Positions 1 to 8,638 of a DNA stretch of 64,000 nucleotides are shown here, in pieces (the first letter of the stretch is position 1; every line of letters begins with the position of its first letter). The stretch is from Candidatus Nitrosocaldus sp. GTDB taxonomy: Archaea; Thermoproteota; Nitrososphaeria; Nitrososphaerales; Nitrosocaldaceae. Location: contig JANWZS010000006.1 in the NCBI GenBank assembly GCA_025054855.1, positions 1-64,000 on the forward strand, read 5' to 3'. A program made the position numbers and the translations under genes. The notes below the pieces were generated by a model, which saw only the letters and a program-made list of their open reading frames with translations, was not told the DNA's origin and did no database searches.

Positions 1-1503
1 CACATAGGGCATGTCCGCAACCTTGTGCTTGGGGACACTATATACAGGATACTGAGGTTCACCAACCACGACGTGCTGGTACTCAACTACATAGACGACT
101 CTGGTCTGCAGGTTGCTGATATAGTGGTTGGGTTCAGGTACCTAGGCTTCCCCTTGGAGAGCAGCAAGAAGTTCGACCACTACTGTGGGGATGATGTGTA
201 CGTTAGGGTGAACGAGATGTACGAGCATGATCCTTCCCTGATGGAGAGGAGGAGGGAGGTGCTGAAGGCCATGGAGGATTACGACTCCGATACGGCAAGG
301 TTTGCTAGAGAGGTTACACACAGGGTACTGGATGAGCAGTTGAAGACGTGCTGGAGGCTTAATGCAAGGTACGACTGCCTTAACTTCGAGTCACAGATCA
401 TAGCATCGAGGCTCTGGGATAGGGCGTTGGGGTTGATGGAGGCTAGGGATATAGTCAAGGTAGAGGATGATCCAGGCTCGAAGTACCATGGCTGCCTGGT
501 GGTGAAGGCTGGTATAGAGGGCGAGGAGAAGGTACTCGTTAGGAGTGATGGTACATCCACATACATAGCAAAGGATATACCGTATGCTATGTGGAAGATT
601 GGCCTGCTCGATGATCCATTCAAGTACGTGAAGTACGTTGAGCAGCCAGATGGGAGTGTGCTGTGGGCAACATCTCTGCATGAAGGTTCTAAACTGCACA
701 TGCGTGCTGCGGATGAGGCTATAACAGTTATAGATGTGAGGCAGAGCAGGCTGCAGAGGATAATAAGCAAGATACTCTCCATGCTCGATGGGAGAGGTAG
801 GTACACTCATCTAGCCTATGAGGTTGTGGCATTGAGCAGCAGCACCGCAAGGCTCTTCAACATAGAGATAGGGGATAGGAGGTTTGCTCACATGAAGGGT
901 AGGGAGGGGATATACATAAATGCCGATGATATGCTGGATATGCTCCATAACAAGGCCTACGAGGAGGTCAAGGCTAGGAATCCAGAGGCCGATGAGCGAT
1001 GGCTCCATGCAACTGCTGAGCATATAGCCGTTGCTGCTATGAGGTACAGCATGCTCAAGCAGGATCTGGATAAGATCATAACGTTCGATGTAGAGGATGC
1101 ACTCAACCTGCAGGGGGAGAGCGGGCAGTACATACAGTATGCATATGCTAGGGCATCAAGGATACTGGAGAGGGCAGCGGGTGCTGTGGGGGATGGTGCT
1201 GTGGAGATAGATCCCTCATGCGCAGATCTGATCTGCATGAGGGAGGAGGTAGCGCTGGTGAAGGCCATGGCAAGGTTCGATCTCGTGGTTGAGGATACGG
1301 TCAGGAGCCTCAACCCCAAGACCATGGCTAGGTACTGCTATAACCTCGCAATGGTATTCAACGAGTTCTACGAGAAGGTTCCCGTACTACACGAGCAGGA
1401 TCATAACATGATTAGGGCAAGGCTCTCACTGGTCAAAGCATTCACCATAACGTTGGGTAACTGCATGTCACTCCTCGGCATACACACACTTGATAGGATG
1501 TAG
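1..1503 (+). CDS. argS: Arginyl-tRNA synthetase, 5'-truncated by the window edge
   Basis: Class I arginyl-tRNA synthetase, charging tRNA-Arg in the cytoplasm. The reading frame is open from base 1, and the first four codons spell the class I HIGH signature, so only the N-terminal tRNA-recognition domain lies outside the window. The KMSKS-equivalent region is MKGREGIYINADD at about codons 297-309. The C-terminal DALR anticodon-binding domain is recognisable from the GESGQYIQYAYARASRI segment. The gene ends with TAG. A GTG at 25 lies inside the catalytic domain and is not a plausible start. No anomaly is seen. Confidence 0.95.
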   Translation, partial: HIGHVRNLVLGDTIYRILRFTNHDVLVLNYIDDSGLQVADIVVGFRYLGFPLESSKKFDHYCGDDVYVRVNEMYEHDPSLMERRREVLKAMEDYDSDTARFAREVTHRVLDEQLKTCWRLNARYDCLNFESQIIASRLWDRALGLMEARDIVKVEDDPGSKYHGCLVVKAGIEGEEKVLVRSDGTSTYIAKDIPYAMWKIGLLDDPFKYVKYVEQPDGSVLWATSLHEGSKLHMRAADEAITVIDVRQSRLQRIISKILSMLDGRGRYTHLAYEVVALSSSTARLFNIEIGDRRFAHMKGREGIYINADDMLDMLHNKAYEEVKARNPEADERWLHATAEHIAVAAMRYSMLKQDLDKIITFDVEDALNLQGESGQYIQYAYARASRILERAAGAVGDGAVEIDPSCADLICMREEVALVKAMARFDLVVEDTVRSLNPKTMARYCYNLAMVFNEFYEKVPVLHEQDHNMIRARLSLVKAFTITLGNCMSLLGIHTLDRM

Positions 1504-1592
1504 CATCGCCATGGCCCTGTAGCATGTTATGACCAACCACCATCATCGTAATTGTAACGAGTGATATCATACTTGTTTGTTTACGGGCACTG

Positions 1593-1665
1593 TCTTCATG
1601 GGTGTGATGGAATGTTGCTGCTACTGCTGATACTACTGTACTGTACATGCTGCAACCCATGGCTA
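1593..1665 (+). ncRNA. Weak small-RNA candidate in the argS 3' intergenic region
   Basis: The 297-nt gap 1504-1800 has no convincing ORF. It contains a 7-bp inverted repeat, CATGGGT (1597-1603) with ACCCATG (1655-1661), enclosing GTGATGG (box C-like) and CTGA (box D-like). A TATA-like stretch, gatatcata, lies about 1563-1571, close to archaeal -26 spacing from the hairpin start. This could be a guide RNA, but C' and D' boxes are not clear. The second TATA-like stretch near 1757-1775 probably serves the next gene. Confidence 0.2.
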
Positions 1666-1800
1666 TGCCCCACTAACTAAGAATGATTGCATGAATGGAT
1701 ACATCGATCGTGCATATAATCTACCTCTTCGTCAATGTGACAACATGCCCAAGGAAAAGAAAATTATTTTTACCAGTACAGCGTAGAGAACTGTAGAGGT

Positions 1801-2103
1801 ATGAAGGTTGAGGGTCCAGATAAGGATGGCATGTGCTGGCCAAAGTGTACCTGGTTCAAGTGTGGCAAGAACGTGCTGAGATTCAGGGGCAACGTACTGT
1901 GGTGTGACTGGCTTGAGCAGGAGTGTGTAGGACCGTCGTGTGCATATGCCAGTTGTGTAAGGAGCAAGCTCCTTGCAGAGGGCAGATGTGGTCTAGTGAT
2001 AAGGAGGCGAACCAGAGACTCTCTATCGCCAGAGGACTTTAGGCTTGACGTGAAGCTGAAGGGCAAGGTAGCAAAGATGGTAAGGGAAGATGATGTGATA
2101 TGA
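1801..2103 (+). CDS. Conserved-looking Cys-rich small protein, function unknown
   Basis: A 100-residue protein that I do not recognise. The first half carries seven cysteines in paired arrangements (CWPKC, CGKN, CDWLEQEC, CAYASC) that look like one or two zinc-binding sites. The second half is basic (RRRTRDS, KLKGKVAK), compatible with nucleic-acid binding. There is no signal peptide or membrane segment. It starts with ATG downstream of an AT-rich promoter-like stretch (gaaaattattttta, about 1758-1771). It stands alone between argS and the trmI-nnrD pair. Alternative: a zinc-ribbon RNA-binding protein; this is inference only. Confidence 0.7.
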   Translation: MKVEGPDKDGMCWPKCTWFKCGKNVLRFRGNVLWCDWLEQECVGPSCAYASCVRSKLLAEGRCGLVIRRRTRDSLSPEDFRLDVKLKGKVAKMVREDDVI

Positions 2104-2202
2104 TCCATACCATACGCAGCCCGCCAGTGAGTCAGCAACACATCCAGGAGCAGGGTACTACCGATAATATTTAATACACTGCTCCCTCCTCTACTCAGAA
2201 AT

Positions 2203-2979
2203 ATGGATGTGGTGAACGAGGGTGCGTACCTGCTGCTGCTCCATGGCAGGAGGTCATGGCTGATCAGGGTTGAGAAGGGGAAGAGGATGCACACGCACCT
2301 GGGCATAATAGATGTGGATGATGCCATAGGAAGGGAGTACGGCTCGTACATAGAGAGCAGTCTTGGGAAGAGGATATACCTACTCAAGCCCATAACCTAC
2401 GATTACGTGATGAAGGGAGAAAGGAGGACGCAGATAGTCTACCCGAAGGATATGGGCTATATAGCATCGAGGTTGGGGATATGCTCTGGTGCCAACGTGC
2501 TTGAGATAGGCATGGGGAGTGGAGCACTGACCACATTCATAGCAAGCATAGTCAGGCCCCATGGACACGTGTACTCCTACGAGGTGAGGGAGGAGTTCAT
2601 ACAGATAGCAAGGAGGAACCTGAGCAGGCTGGGGTTGGAGGATCACGTCACCATAATCAACAGGGATGCCAGTGCTGGGATGCTGGAGGTGAGCAACATG
2701 GATGCTGCAGTGATAGATGTTGGTGACCCATGGAGTGTGCTGGATAATGTGTACCATGCAATGAAGGGTAGCGCACCACTCTGCGCCATATGCCCTACCA
2801 TGAACCAGTTGGAGAGGCTATCTGTAGCGTTCAGGGATAGGTTTGTGGATGTTGAGTTCACCGAACTCATGATAAGGCATATGGAGGCTAGGGAGGGTAT
2901 GACCAGACCTATGTTCAGGATGATAGGGCATACAGCGTATCTGGCCTTTGGGAGGAAGGTAGTACATGGATGCTGCTAA
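2203..2979 (+). CDS. trmI: tRNA (adenine-N1)-methyltransferase, TrmI type
   Basis: SAM-dependent Rossmann methyltransferase of the TrmI/Gcd14 family, which makes m1A57/58 in the tRNA T-loop and in archaea stabilises tRNA at high temperature. Seen: an N-terminal beta domain (residues 1-75), the family linker YPKDMGYIASRLGI (about 85-98), and motif I VLEIGMGSGALT (about 104-115) followed by the acidic YEVREEF motif II. Length 258 is normal for the family. The end overlaps the start of nnrD by 14 nt, so the two are probably co-transcribed and translationally coupled. Confidence 0.93.
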   Translation: MDVVNEGAYLLLLHGRRSWLIRVEKGKRMHTHLGIIDVDDAIGREYGSYIESSLGKRIYLLKPITYDYVMKGERRTQIVYPKDMGYIASRLGICSGANVLEIGMGSGALTTFIASIVRPHGHVYSYEVREEFIQIARRNLSRLGLEDHVTIINRDASAGMLEVSNMDAAVIDVGDPWSVLDNVYHAMKGSAPLCAICPTMNQLERLSVAFRDRFVDVEFTELMIRHMEAREGMTRPMFRMIGHTAYLAFGRKVVHGCC

Positions 2980-3853
2980 TGCTGAAGGTGTGGTTGTAGA
3001 GGTTGATGATCAGTACGTAGGAGGGCTCATACCTGCGAGGCTGAGCAGGTCCAAGAAGGGGGATAACGGTGTTGTGCTTGTGGTTGGGGGGAGCAAGATA
3101 TACCATGGTGCACCCTTGCTTGCATCGTTGGCAGCGTACAGGAGCGGTGTTGACCTTGTTTATGTCGCTGTGCCAGAGGGCATCTCGCCAGCATTGAGAG
3201 CCTACAGCCCTAGCCTTATAGTACTACCATTACCAGATGCCAAGCTCACAAAGGGTGCAGTGAACAGGCTGAAGGGGATGCTACCCAAGAGGGTAGATGC
3301 AGCAGCCATAGGCATGGGCTTGAGCGTATCAAGGGTAGATGCACTCAAGGAACTGGTTATGTACCTTGCTGAGTCGAAGAGCAGTATAGTGCTCGATGCA
3401 GGTGCACTCATACCAGAGATACTCCCAGTGATCAAGGGCAGGAGGGTTGTGGTCACACCACATGCAGGGGAGTTCAGGAGGCTCTTTGGTTGTGATGCTG
3501 GTGCAGATGAGCAGGAGAGGGTCGAGAGTGTCAGGAGGGAGGCGGAGAGGCATGGCATAACAATACTCCTGAAGGGATGGGTCGATGTGATCTCCGATGG
3601 CTCTAGGGTTGCGGTCAACAGGACACATACATCTGCCATGACCGTGGGAGGCACGGGTGACCTGCTCTCAGGGCTTCTTGCAGGTCTGCTCGCCAAGGGT
3701 CTAGAGCCATTCCATGCTGCTGCATCTGCTGCATACATAAACGGTTCTGCTGGCATGAATGCGTACAGAAGGCTTGGTCTACATATAATGCCAACGGATA
3801 TGGTGGATGAGATAGCATATGTAATGAAGGAGTATGATCGGATACTCGAATGA
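2966..3853 (+). CDS. nnrD: ADP/ATP-dependent NAD(P)H-hydrate dehydratase
   Basis: Ribokinase-fold repair enzyme (YjeF C-terminal domain) that dehydrates damaged NAD(P)H hydrates. Seen: GDNGVVLVVGGSKIYHGAP at the N-terminal edge, VVVTPHAGEFRRLFG in the middle (the TPHxGE signature), and the nucleotide/catalytic motif MTVGGTGDLLSGLLAG near residue 228 with the catalytic Asp. The N-terminal epimerase domain (NnrE) found in fused bacterial forms is absent; 295 aa fits the dehydratase alone. It starts inside the 3' end of trmI. Confidence 0.92.
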   Translation: MDAANAEGVVVEVDDQYVGGLIPARLSRSKKGDNGVVLVVGGSKIYHGAPLLASLAAYRSGVDLVYVAVPEGISPALRAYSPSLIVLPLPDAKLTKGAVNRLKGMLPKRVDAAAIGMGLSVSRVDALKELVMYLAESKSSIVLDAGALIPEILPVIKGRRVVVTPHAGEFRRLFGCDAGADEQERVESVRREAERHGITILLKGWVDVISDGSRVAVNRTHTSAMTVGGTGDLLSGLLAGLLAKGLEPFHAAASAAYINGSAGMNAYRRLGLHIMPTDMVDEIAYVMKEYDRILE

Positions 3854-3985
3854 GTAGATCGGATTGTGAGTATGGGCGATAATAGATAAATGCATATAGA
3901 TGGGTGGGGTATATGTTATATTTCAAAGTATAGAGACTAAAATCTATCTTCCTAGATTGAGTATTTAAGCCTTATGGTACAAAAA

Positions 3986-3997
3986 TCTTATATATCG
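3986..3997 (+). promoter_or_regulatory. TATA box of the cupredoxin-propeller gene
   Basis: The sequence atcttatatatc is centred about 26 nt before the ATG at 4018, implying a leaderless transcript. The 160 bp upstream (3854-4014) is AT-rich and holds no ORF. This is one of the best TATA matches in the window. Confidence 0.7.
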
Positions 3998-4017
3998 TGT
4001 GATGGTAGAGCTAGGTG

Positions 4018-6168
4018 ATGAACAAGGCTGTACTAGGTGCAATTATAGCTGCAGTTGCAGTGTTTGGATTCATTATAGCGCCAATAAGCCTTCAGAACGT
4101 AGATGCTGCAAGGATCAAGCGATCCATAGAGACCAAGCAGCTTGAATCTGAGCCCCATGCATGGTTAGTAGGCCATGAGTCACACCAGGCTGTTAAGGTT
4201 CTTCCAGCACAGGACAATGTGATATACTCTGGAAGGCTAACGTTCACAGCAAACAAGCCTGTGGATGTTGTTATACTGCACCCAAGGAACACATTCCCAG
4301 CAGGTACAGCAGTAACTGGGCAGAATGAGTTTGCTGGTAAGGAGTTCGATGCGGAGATATACAGGAGTGTAGGTACATCAGGCACATGGGTATTCAACAA
4401 CGCCGTCCAGGTGGAGTTGCATAACACACAGGGTGAGCGGTTCAATGCTACAGTAACCGTGTACTATCAGGCTAGGGCGGTAACTGGAGAGTTACCTCAG
4501 CCTCAGGTTGAGATGCCAAGGGCAATAATCGTTAGCGAGTTCGTTCCATGGTTCGTGCCATCAGCTCTCCAGATAGAGCCTGGAACACCTATACAGTGGG
4601 ATGCAAGTGAAGCAGCGAGTGTACACACGATAACATTCGTGACCAGGATAACAGATCTGCAGTTGAACATGGACAAGGAGTACACAGCAAAGACCCTAGC
4701 AATCCTCAACCCAGGGGATAGGTCACAGATATGGAGGCCAGATCCTGGTGTGTACGTGTATGTATGTGCAATACACCCATACATGGTCGGTGTGATATCT
4801 GCTGGCGTACCATACAATGCCATAACCCATGACAGCGATCCAGCGAATGATATAACGACACAGAAGTTCGCATCCTGGATATGGGGTCCAGGTCCCTGGG
4901 AGAGGCCTGAGAGCATACTACCAAAGCCAGCAACACCAGGTGTTGGTGAGGTATGGGTAGATGCACAGTTCGATAGCATGAAGGACAAGTACCTTGGCAA
5001 TCTACTTGGCAAGTTCGCAAAGCCATGGCCAGGGAGCATAAACGTTATAGATGCGAAGACCTGGGAGAGGAAGGCAAAGATAGGGCAGGGTCTCAACAAC
5101 CCACACAACCTATGGGAGTCTGCAGATGGCAAGTTCGTTGTGCAGACCAACTGGCATGACAACTACCTAACGGTTATAGATGCTGAGAAGCATGAGATAT
5201 TCAAGAACTACATCACAACGGGTATGGACCCAGCACACATTGCGGTTACTCCAGATAACAAGTGGGTCATAACTGGCATAAATGCTGGATCAGAGTTCCA
5301 GGTATTCGATGCTAGTCAGATGTTCGATCCAAATGTCAAGGCAGAGGATATAAAGCCAGCATTCTCCATAAGGGCTAGTGTGCCTCTTGCTGGTCCACAC
5401 GGGTTCTGGCTGACTCCAGATGGGCTCATAGCAGGGCCATACCACATGGCCAACCACATAGCAGTACTCTCGATAAACGAGAGGAAGGAGATGCACAGGC
5501 CGATCAACGCTGCTACACTCGATGATCCAGCAGCTCCAGGCAAGAAGCTTGGTGCAGGTATACCCATAGCCTCATACATAGGGCCAGAGATAAACGGGCA
5601 TAGGTACTGGGTCACAGCATTCGTTATGCTTGAGCAGGATAGGCTTCTACAGGGCAGGCTCCTGATATACGATATAGGGAGTGCGGTTGGAGGACCATCG
5701 AACCCAACACTCGTCAAGATCCTCAAGGTGAATGGCACACCCATCCAGAGCCCGATAACCCCAGATGGTAGGTACGTGATCAGCGCAAACTCTGGAGGAT
5801 TATTCGTGATAGATGATGAGAACCATGCAAAGGCAGCCATAACAGTTGTGAAGTTGGACTACAACGATCCAAGCAAGACCCATGTTGCACTGGTGATACC
5901 TGGATATGCAGGGACACATGGTGTCTCCTATGGCTACAAGGAGGGTGGAGGGCTGTACGCATATGTGACGGCAAAGTTCGCTCCAGTACTCAGGGTTATA
6001 GATGTTGAGAAGATAGAGGAAGCGATAGCAAAGAACGATCCTATGATAGCAGTTGCTGGAGATGTTGACCTAGGCGACTCATGGGGAGGCATGGGTGTGA
6101 TAGCGATACCGAATGCAAACTGGTATCCAACACTGGATGAGAACCCTGCAAAGGGTAGGTTCCAGTGA
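4018..6168 (+). CDS. Secreted type-1 copper (cupredoxin) plus beta-propeller protein
   Basis: A 716-aa exported protein (numbering below counts a GTG at 4015 as residue 1; the ATG at 4018 fits the TATA spacing better). A signal peptide spans 1-31, ending at DA/A. Residues about 35-155 form a beta-rich domain of unknown type. Residues about 165-265 form a cupredoxin with a complete type-1 site: H204 and the amicyanin-like C251-x2-H254-x2-M257 loop. Residues about 300-700 form a YVTN-like propeller with repeated TPDG/TPDN blade motifs and conserved-looking histidines H364, H381, H408, H462, H477, H481 and H635. The domain set resembles nitrous-oxide reductase in reverse order, without a CuA site. 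I infer a periplasmic electron-transfer or copper enzyme; the substrate is unknown. There is no membrane anchor. Confidence 0.85.
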   Translation: MNKAVLGAIIAAVAVFGFIIAPISLQNVDAARIKRSIETKQLESEPHAWLVGHESHQAVKVLPAQDNVIYSGRLTFTANKPVDVVILHPRNTFPAGTAVTGQNEFAGKEFDAEIYRSVGTSGTWVFNNAVQVELHNTQGERFNATVTVYYQARAVTGELPQPQVEMPRAIIVSEFVPWFVPSALQIEPGTPIQWDASEAASVHTITFVTRITDLQLNMDKEYTAKTLAILNPGDRSQIWRPDPGVYVYVCAIHPYMVGVISAGVPYNAITHDSDPANDITTQKFASWIWGPGPWERPESILPKPATPGVGEVWVDAQFDSMKDKYLGNLLGKFAKPWPGSINVIDAKTWERKAKIGQGLNNPHNLWESADGKFVVQTNWHDNYLTVIDAEKHEIFKNYITTGMDPAHIAVTPDNKWVITGINAGSEFQVFDASQMFDPNVKAEDIKPAFSIRASVPLAGPHGFWLTPDGLIAGPYHMANHIAVLSINERKEMHRPINAATLDDPAAPGKKLGAGIPIASYIGPEINGHRYWVTAFVMLEQDRLLQGRLLIYDIGSAVGGPSNPTLVKILKVNGTPIQSPITPDGRYVISANSGGLFVIDDENHAKAAITVVKLDYNDPSKTHVALVIPGYAGTHGVSYGYKEGGGLYAYVTAKFAPVLRVIDVEKIEEAIAKNDPMIAVAGDVDLGDSWGGMGVIAIPNANWYPTLDENPAKGRFQ

Positions 6169-6214
6169 GGCAGACAGATAGCACCATAACACCCCTTCCT
6201 TATTTTGTTCTTGC

Positions 6215-7489
6215 ATGATCAGTATGTTTAAATACTCTGTGCCTGGAATTGGCAGCATGTATATACCTGCATTATTACTGCTGATACTACTACCATCAAT
6301 GCTAGTAACTGGTGTATATGCCTCATCATCCCCATCACAACCATACGCCATCACACTGTATAGGATCATAAATGGTTACAACGACTCCGATGGTAGATTC
6401 AATACACCATACGGTGCAGTGATAGACAGGAGTGGTAGGATCATAGTGACAGATAACCTGAACAACAGGATACAGGTGTTCGACAGCAGTGGTAACTTCC
6501 TATTCAAGTTCGGTGTACCAGGGTACGATCCTGGGGGATTCACCCACCCATCTGGTGTCAGTGTGGACAGTAACGGGAATATAGTGGTTGCTGACCTGCA
6601 CAACTACAGGGTACAGGTATTCGACAGCAACGGTGTATACAGATTCCAGTTCAATAAGCTTGGCCCATCAGATGGGCAGTTCACGTACCCCATAAGCGTC
6701 GCAGTAGACAACAGGGACAGGATAATAGTGGTTGATACATACATGCATAGCGTTCATGTGTTCGACAGCAACGGTAACTTCCTATTCAAGTTCGGCAGGG
6801 AGGGCTCTGGGGATGGGGAGTTCAGCTTCCCTACTGGTGTTGCAGTAGATGGCAGGGATAGGATAATGGTCGCTGATGTATGGAACAACAGGATACAGGT
6901 GTTCGACAGCAGTGGTAACTTCCTATTCAAGTTCGGCAGGGAGGGCTCTGGGGATGGGGAGTTCATGTTCCCAACGGGGGTTGCTGCACGTGGTGATGTG
7001 CTTGCTGTTGTGGATACGGGGAACAACAGGGTCCAGTTATTCAGGCTCATCGATGCTATTGGTGGTTCTAGACTCCAACTCATAGATGGTAGTGATGGCA
7101 TTATAGATGTTGGGCAGAGCATAAGAGCGGTGGTACATTCCAGCATGGGTAGTGCAAGGTTCATGTGGATAGACCCAGATGGCAATATAGCAAGGGATGT
7201 GAGCAAGGGTATCAGCGATGGCACTGCAGAGGATGAGTTCGCACCCAGCATCATGGGCCAGTGGAGGATAGAGGTAGAGCTAAGCGATGGTTCTAGGACC
7301 GAGAGGCTCACGGCTGATGCAGTGGTGGTACCAGAGTTCCCCATCGCATTACTTGTACTTGCAGGGCTCATCGCTACGATGCTTGTACTACTGCACAGCA
7401 GAGCCAGTGTAGAAAAGACTAAATTTACCCAGGGGGTGGATAGTAGGGTATGGCATTCGAGCAGTTCATGCCAGGGGCAACGGCAGTAG
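6215..7489 (+). CDS. Secreted NHL-repeat beta-propeller with C-terminal PEF-type anchor
   Basis: Cell-surface protein. The N-terminal hydrophobic segment (about residues 14-36) ends in VYA and acts as signal peptide; the true start may be the Met at 6224 or 6257. At least five NHL blades follow, each with an NRIQVFDSSGNFLFKFG-type unit and near-identical DNA in places (recent blade duplication, e.g. about 6763-6825 and 6895-6960). A C-terminal Ig-like region precedes VVVPEFP and a 17-residue hydrophobic helix, a PEF-CTERM-like sorting tail. About 35 residues then run on and overlap psmB by 40 nt. It follows the cupredoxin protein and may share surface functions. Confidence 0.85.
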   Translation: MISMFKYSVPGIGSMYIPALLLLILLPSMLVTGVYASSSPSQPYAITLYRIINGYNDSDGRFNTPYGAVIDRSGRIIVTDNLNNRIQVFDSSGNFLFKFGVPGYDPGGFTHPSGVSVDSNGNIVVADLHNYRVQVFDSNGVYRFQFNKLGPSDGQFTYPISVAVDNRDRIIVVDTYMHSVHVFDSNGNFLFKFGREGSGDGEFSFPTGVAVDGRDRIMVADVWNNRIQVFDSSGNFLFKFGREGSGDGEFMFPTGVAARGDVLAVVDTGNNRVQLFRLIDAIGGSRLQLIDGSDGIIDVGQSIRAVVHSSMGSARFMWIDPDGNIARDVSKGISDGTAEDEFAPSIMGQWRIEVELSDGSRTERLTADAVVVPEFPIALLVLAGLIATMLVLLHSRASVEKTKFTQGVDSRVWHSSSSCQGQRQ

Positions 7490-8061
7490 GGATAGCGTTT
7501 GCTGATGGTGTGGTACTTGCTGCCGAGAAGAGGGTATCATTCGGCACGTACGTTGTAAGTAGATCTGGCAAGAAGGTATTCAAGATAACCGAGAGGGTAG
7601 GTGCAGCATGTGCTGGTATGGTTGCTGATATGCAGATACTTATGAGGCAGGTGGAGTCGCTAGCAAGGCTCAAGGCATTCGAGATAAGGAGAGAGGTGCC
7701 TCCAAACTCCATAGGCAAGTTGGTATCTGTACTGCTCTTCGAGAGGAGGTACTTCCCATTGCTGACCCAGATCATAATAGGGGGGATAGATGTGTACACT
7801 GAGAAGCCAGCGATATACACCCTAGATCCATTAGGTTCTATACTCCCAGATGACTATGCAGCAGTAGGCACAGGGGCGGAGATGGCTATAGGTGTGATAG
7901 AGGGCCTATACAGGGCAGAGATGAGCGAGCAGGAGGCAAGGGAACTCGCCATTAGAGCAATAAGGGCTGCAGTAGCAAGAGATGCTGCGAGTGGGGATGG
8001 TGTAGATATGCTGATAATAACCAGGAATGGGTGCAAGGAAGAGTCTCTTAGGTTGAGTTAG
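7450..8061 (+). CDS. psmB: 20S proteasome beta subunit, probably catalytically inactive type
   Basis: Ntn-hydrolase fold beta subunit of the 20S core particle. Family landmarks are GKKVFKI, AGMVADMQ, IIGGID and RDAASGDGVDM. Aligning the start with active archaeal beta subunits puts Ala10 where the N-terminal nucleophile Thr1 should be (GATAVGI instead of G-TTTVGI). The Glu17 and Lys33 equivalents (E26, K42) remain. This matches the PATAIG start of the inactive beta1 of Sulfolobus, which pairs with an active beta2. A TATA-like aaattta (7421-7427) lies 26 nt before the ATG, inside the preceding gene. Confidence 0.9.
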   Translation: MAFEQFMPGATAVGIAFADGVVLAAEKRVSFGTYVVSRSGKKVFKITERVGAACAGMVADMQILMRQVESLARLKAFEIRREVPPNSIGKLVSVLLFERRYFPLLTQIIIGGIDVYTEKPAIYTLDPLGSILPDDYAAVGTGAEMAIGVIEGLYRAEMSEQEARELAIRAIRAAVARDAASGDGVDMLIITRNGCKEESLRLS

Positions 8062-8136
8062 GAGAACAGATGGAAGATATTAAAAAATCTCAAACGAGCA
8101 GTTGAGCAAGCGATTAAGCATGAGCCCATAAATAAT

Positions 8137-8631
8137 TTATATTAGAGCACGCCTCTTACACTCCTCCCAGAACCTGTCGCCTACATAGTGCTTGTTCTCC
8201 ACTATTACACCCTTGCTCATAGGAATAGCCTCATCACTGCTCACCCTTGCTACACCAACTGCTATATACTTGCCGTGCCTCTCATCCTTGACGGTTACTA
8301 TGCTACCCTTATCGAACCCATCCATCCTTATTATACCAGGGCGCATGATATCTGCCCCATTGCATACATGCCTTACAGCCCCCATATCCACGGTGATGCT
8401 TGGGAACGATCCAAGAATGTGCATGGTCAAGAATGGCAGTATGATGCCATCCTTCACAACGAGTATCATCTCCTCACATATCAATATGGAGTTGTCATCT
8501 ATACTACCATCATCCATCTCTATTATCTTCAGTGCCTTGGGCCTACTCACGCCTACATCCTTGGGCCACCCATCCCTTATCCTCTGCATGATCCTCTCTA
8601 TATCTGTCTTGGATAGATGGTACTCCCTCAT
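8137..8631 (-). CDS. PUA-domain RNA-binding protein (MCT-1/Tma20-like)
   Basis: A 164-aa archaeal protein with an N-terminal pre-PUA region and a C-terminal PUA domain (about residues 78-155; signature GAVRHVCNGADIMRPGI). Homologues bind rRNA or tRNA and act in ribosome recycling or initiation; the eukaryotic relatives are MCT-1 and eIF2D. The final VGDRFWEECKRR is typical of the family. It lies 7 nt downstream of the homoserine dehydrogenase gene, so they likely share a transcript. Confidence 0.85.
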   Translation of the reverse strand: MREYHLSKTDIERIMQRIRDGWPKDVGVSRPKALKIIEMDDGSIDDNSILICEEMILVVKDGIILPFLTMHILGSFPSITVDMGAVRHVCNGADIMRPGIIRMDGFDKGSIVTVKDERHGKYIAVGVARVSSDEAIPMSKGVIVENKHYVGDRFWEECKRRALI

Positions 8632-8638
8632 GCCAACC

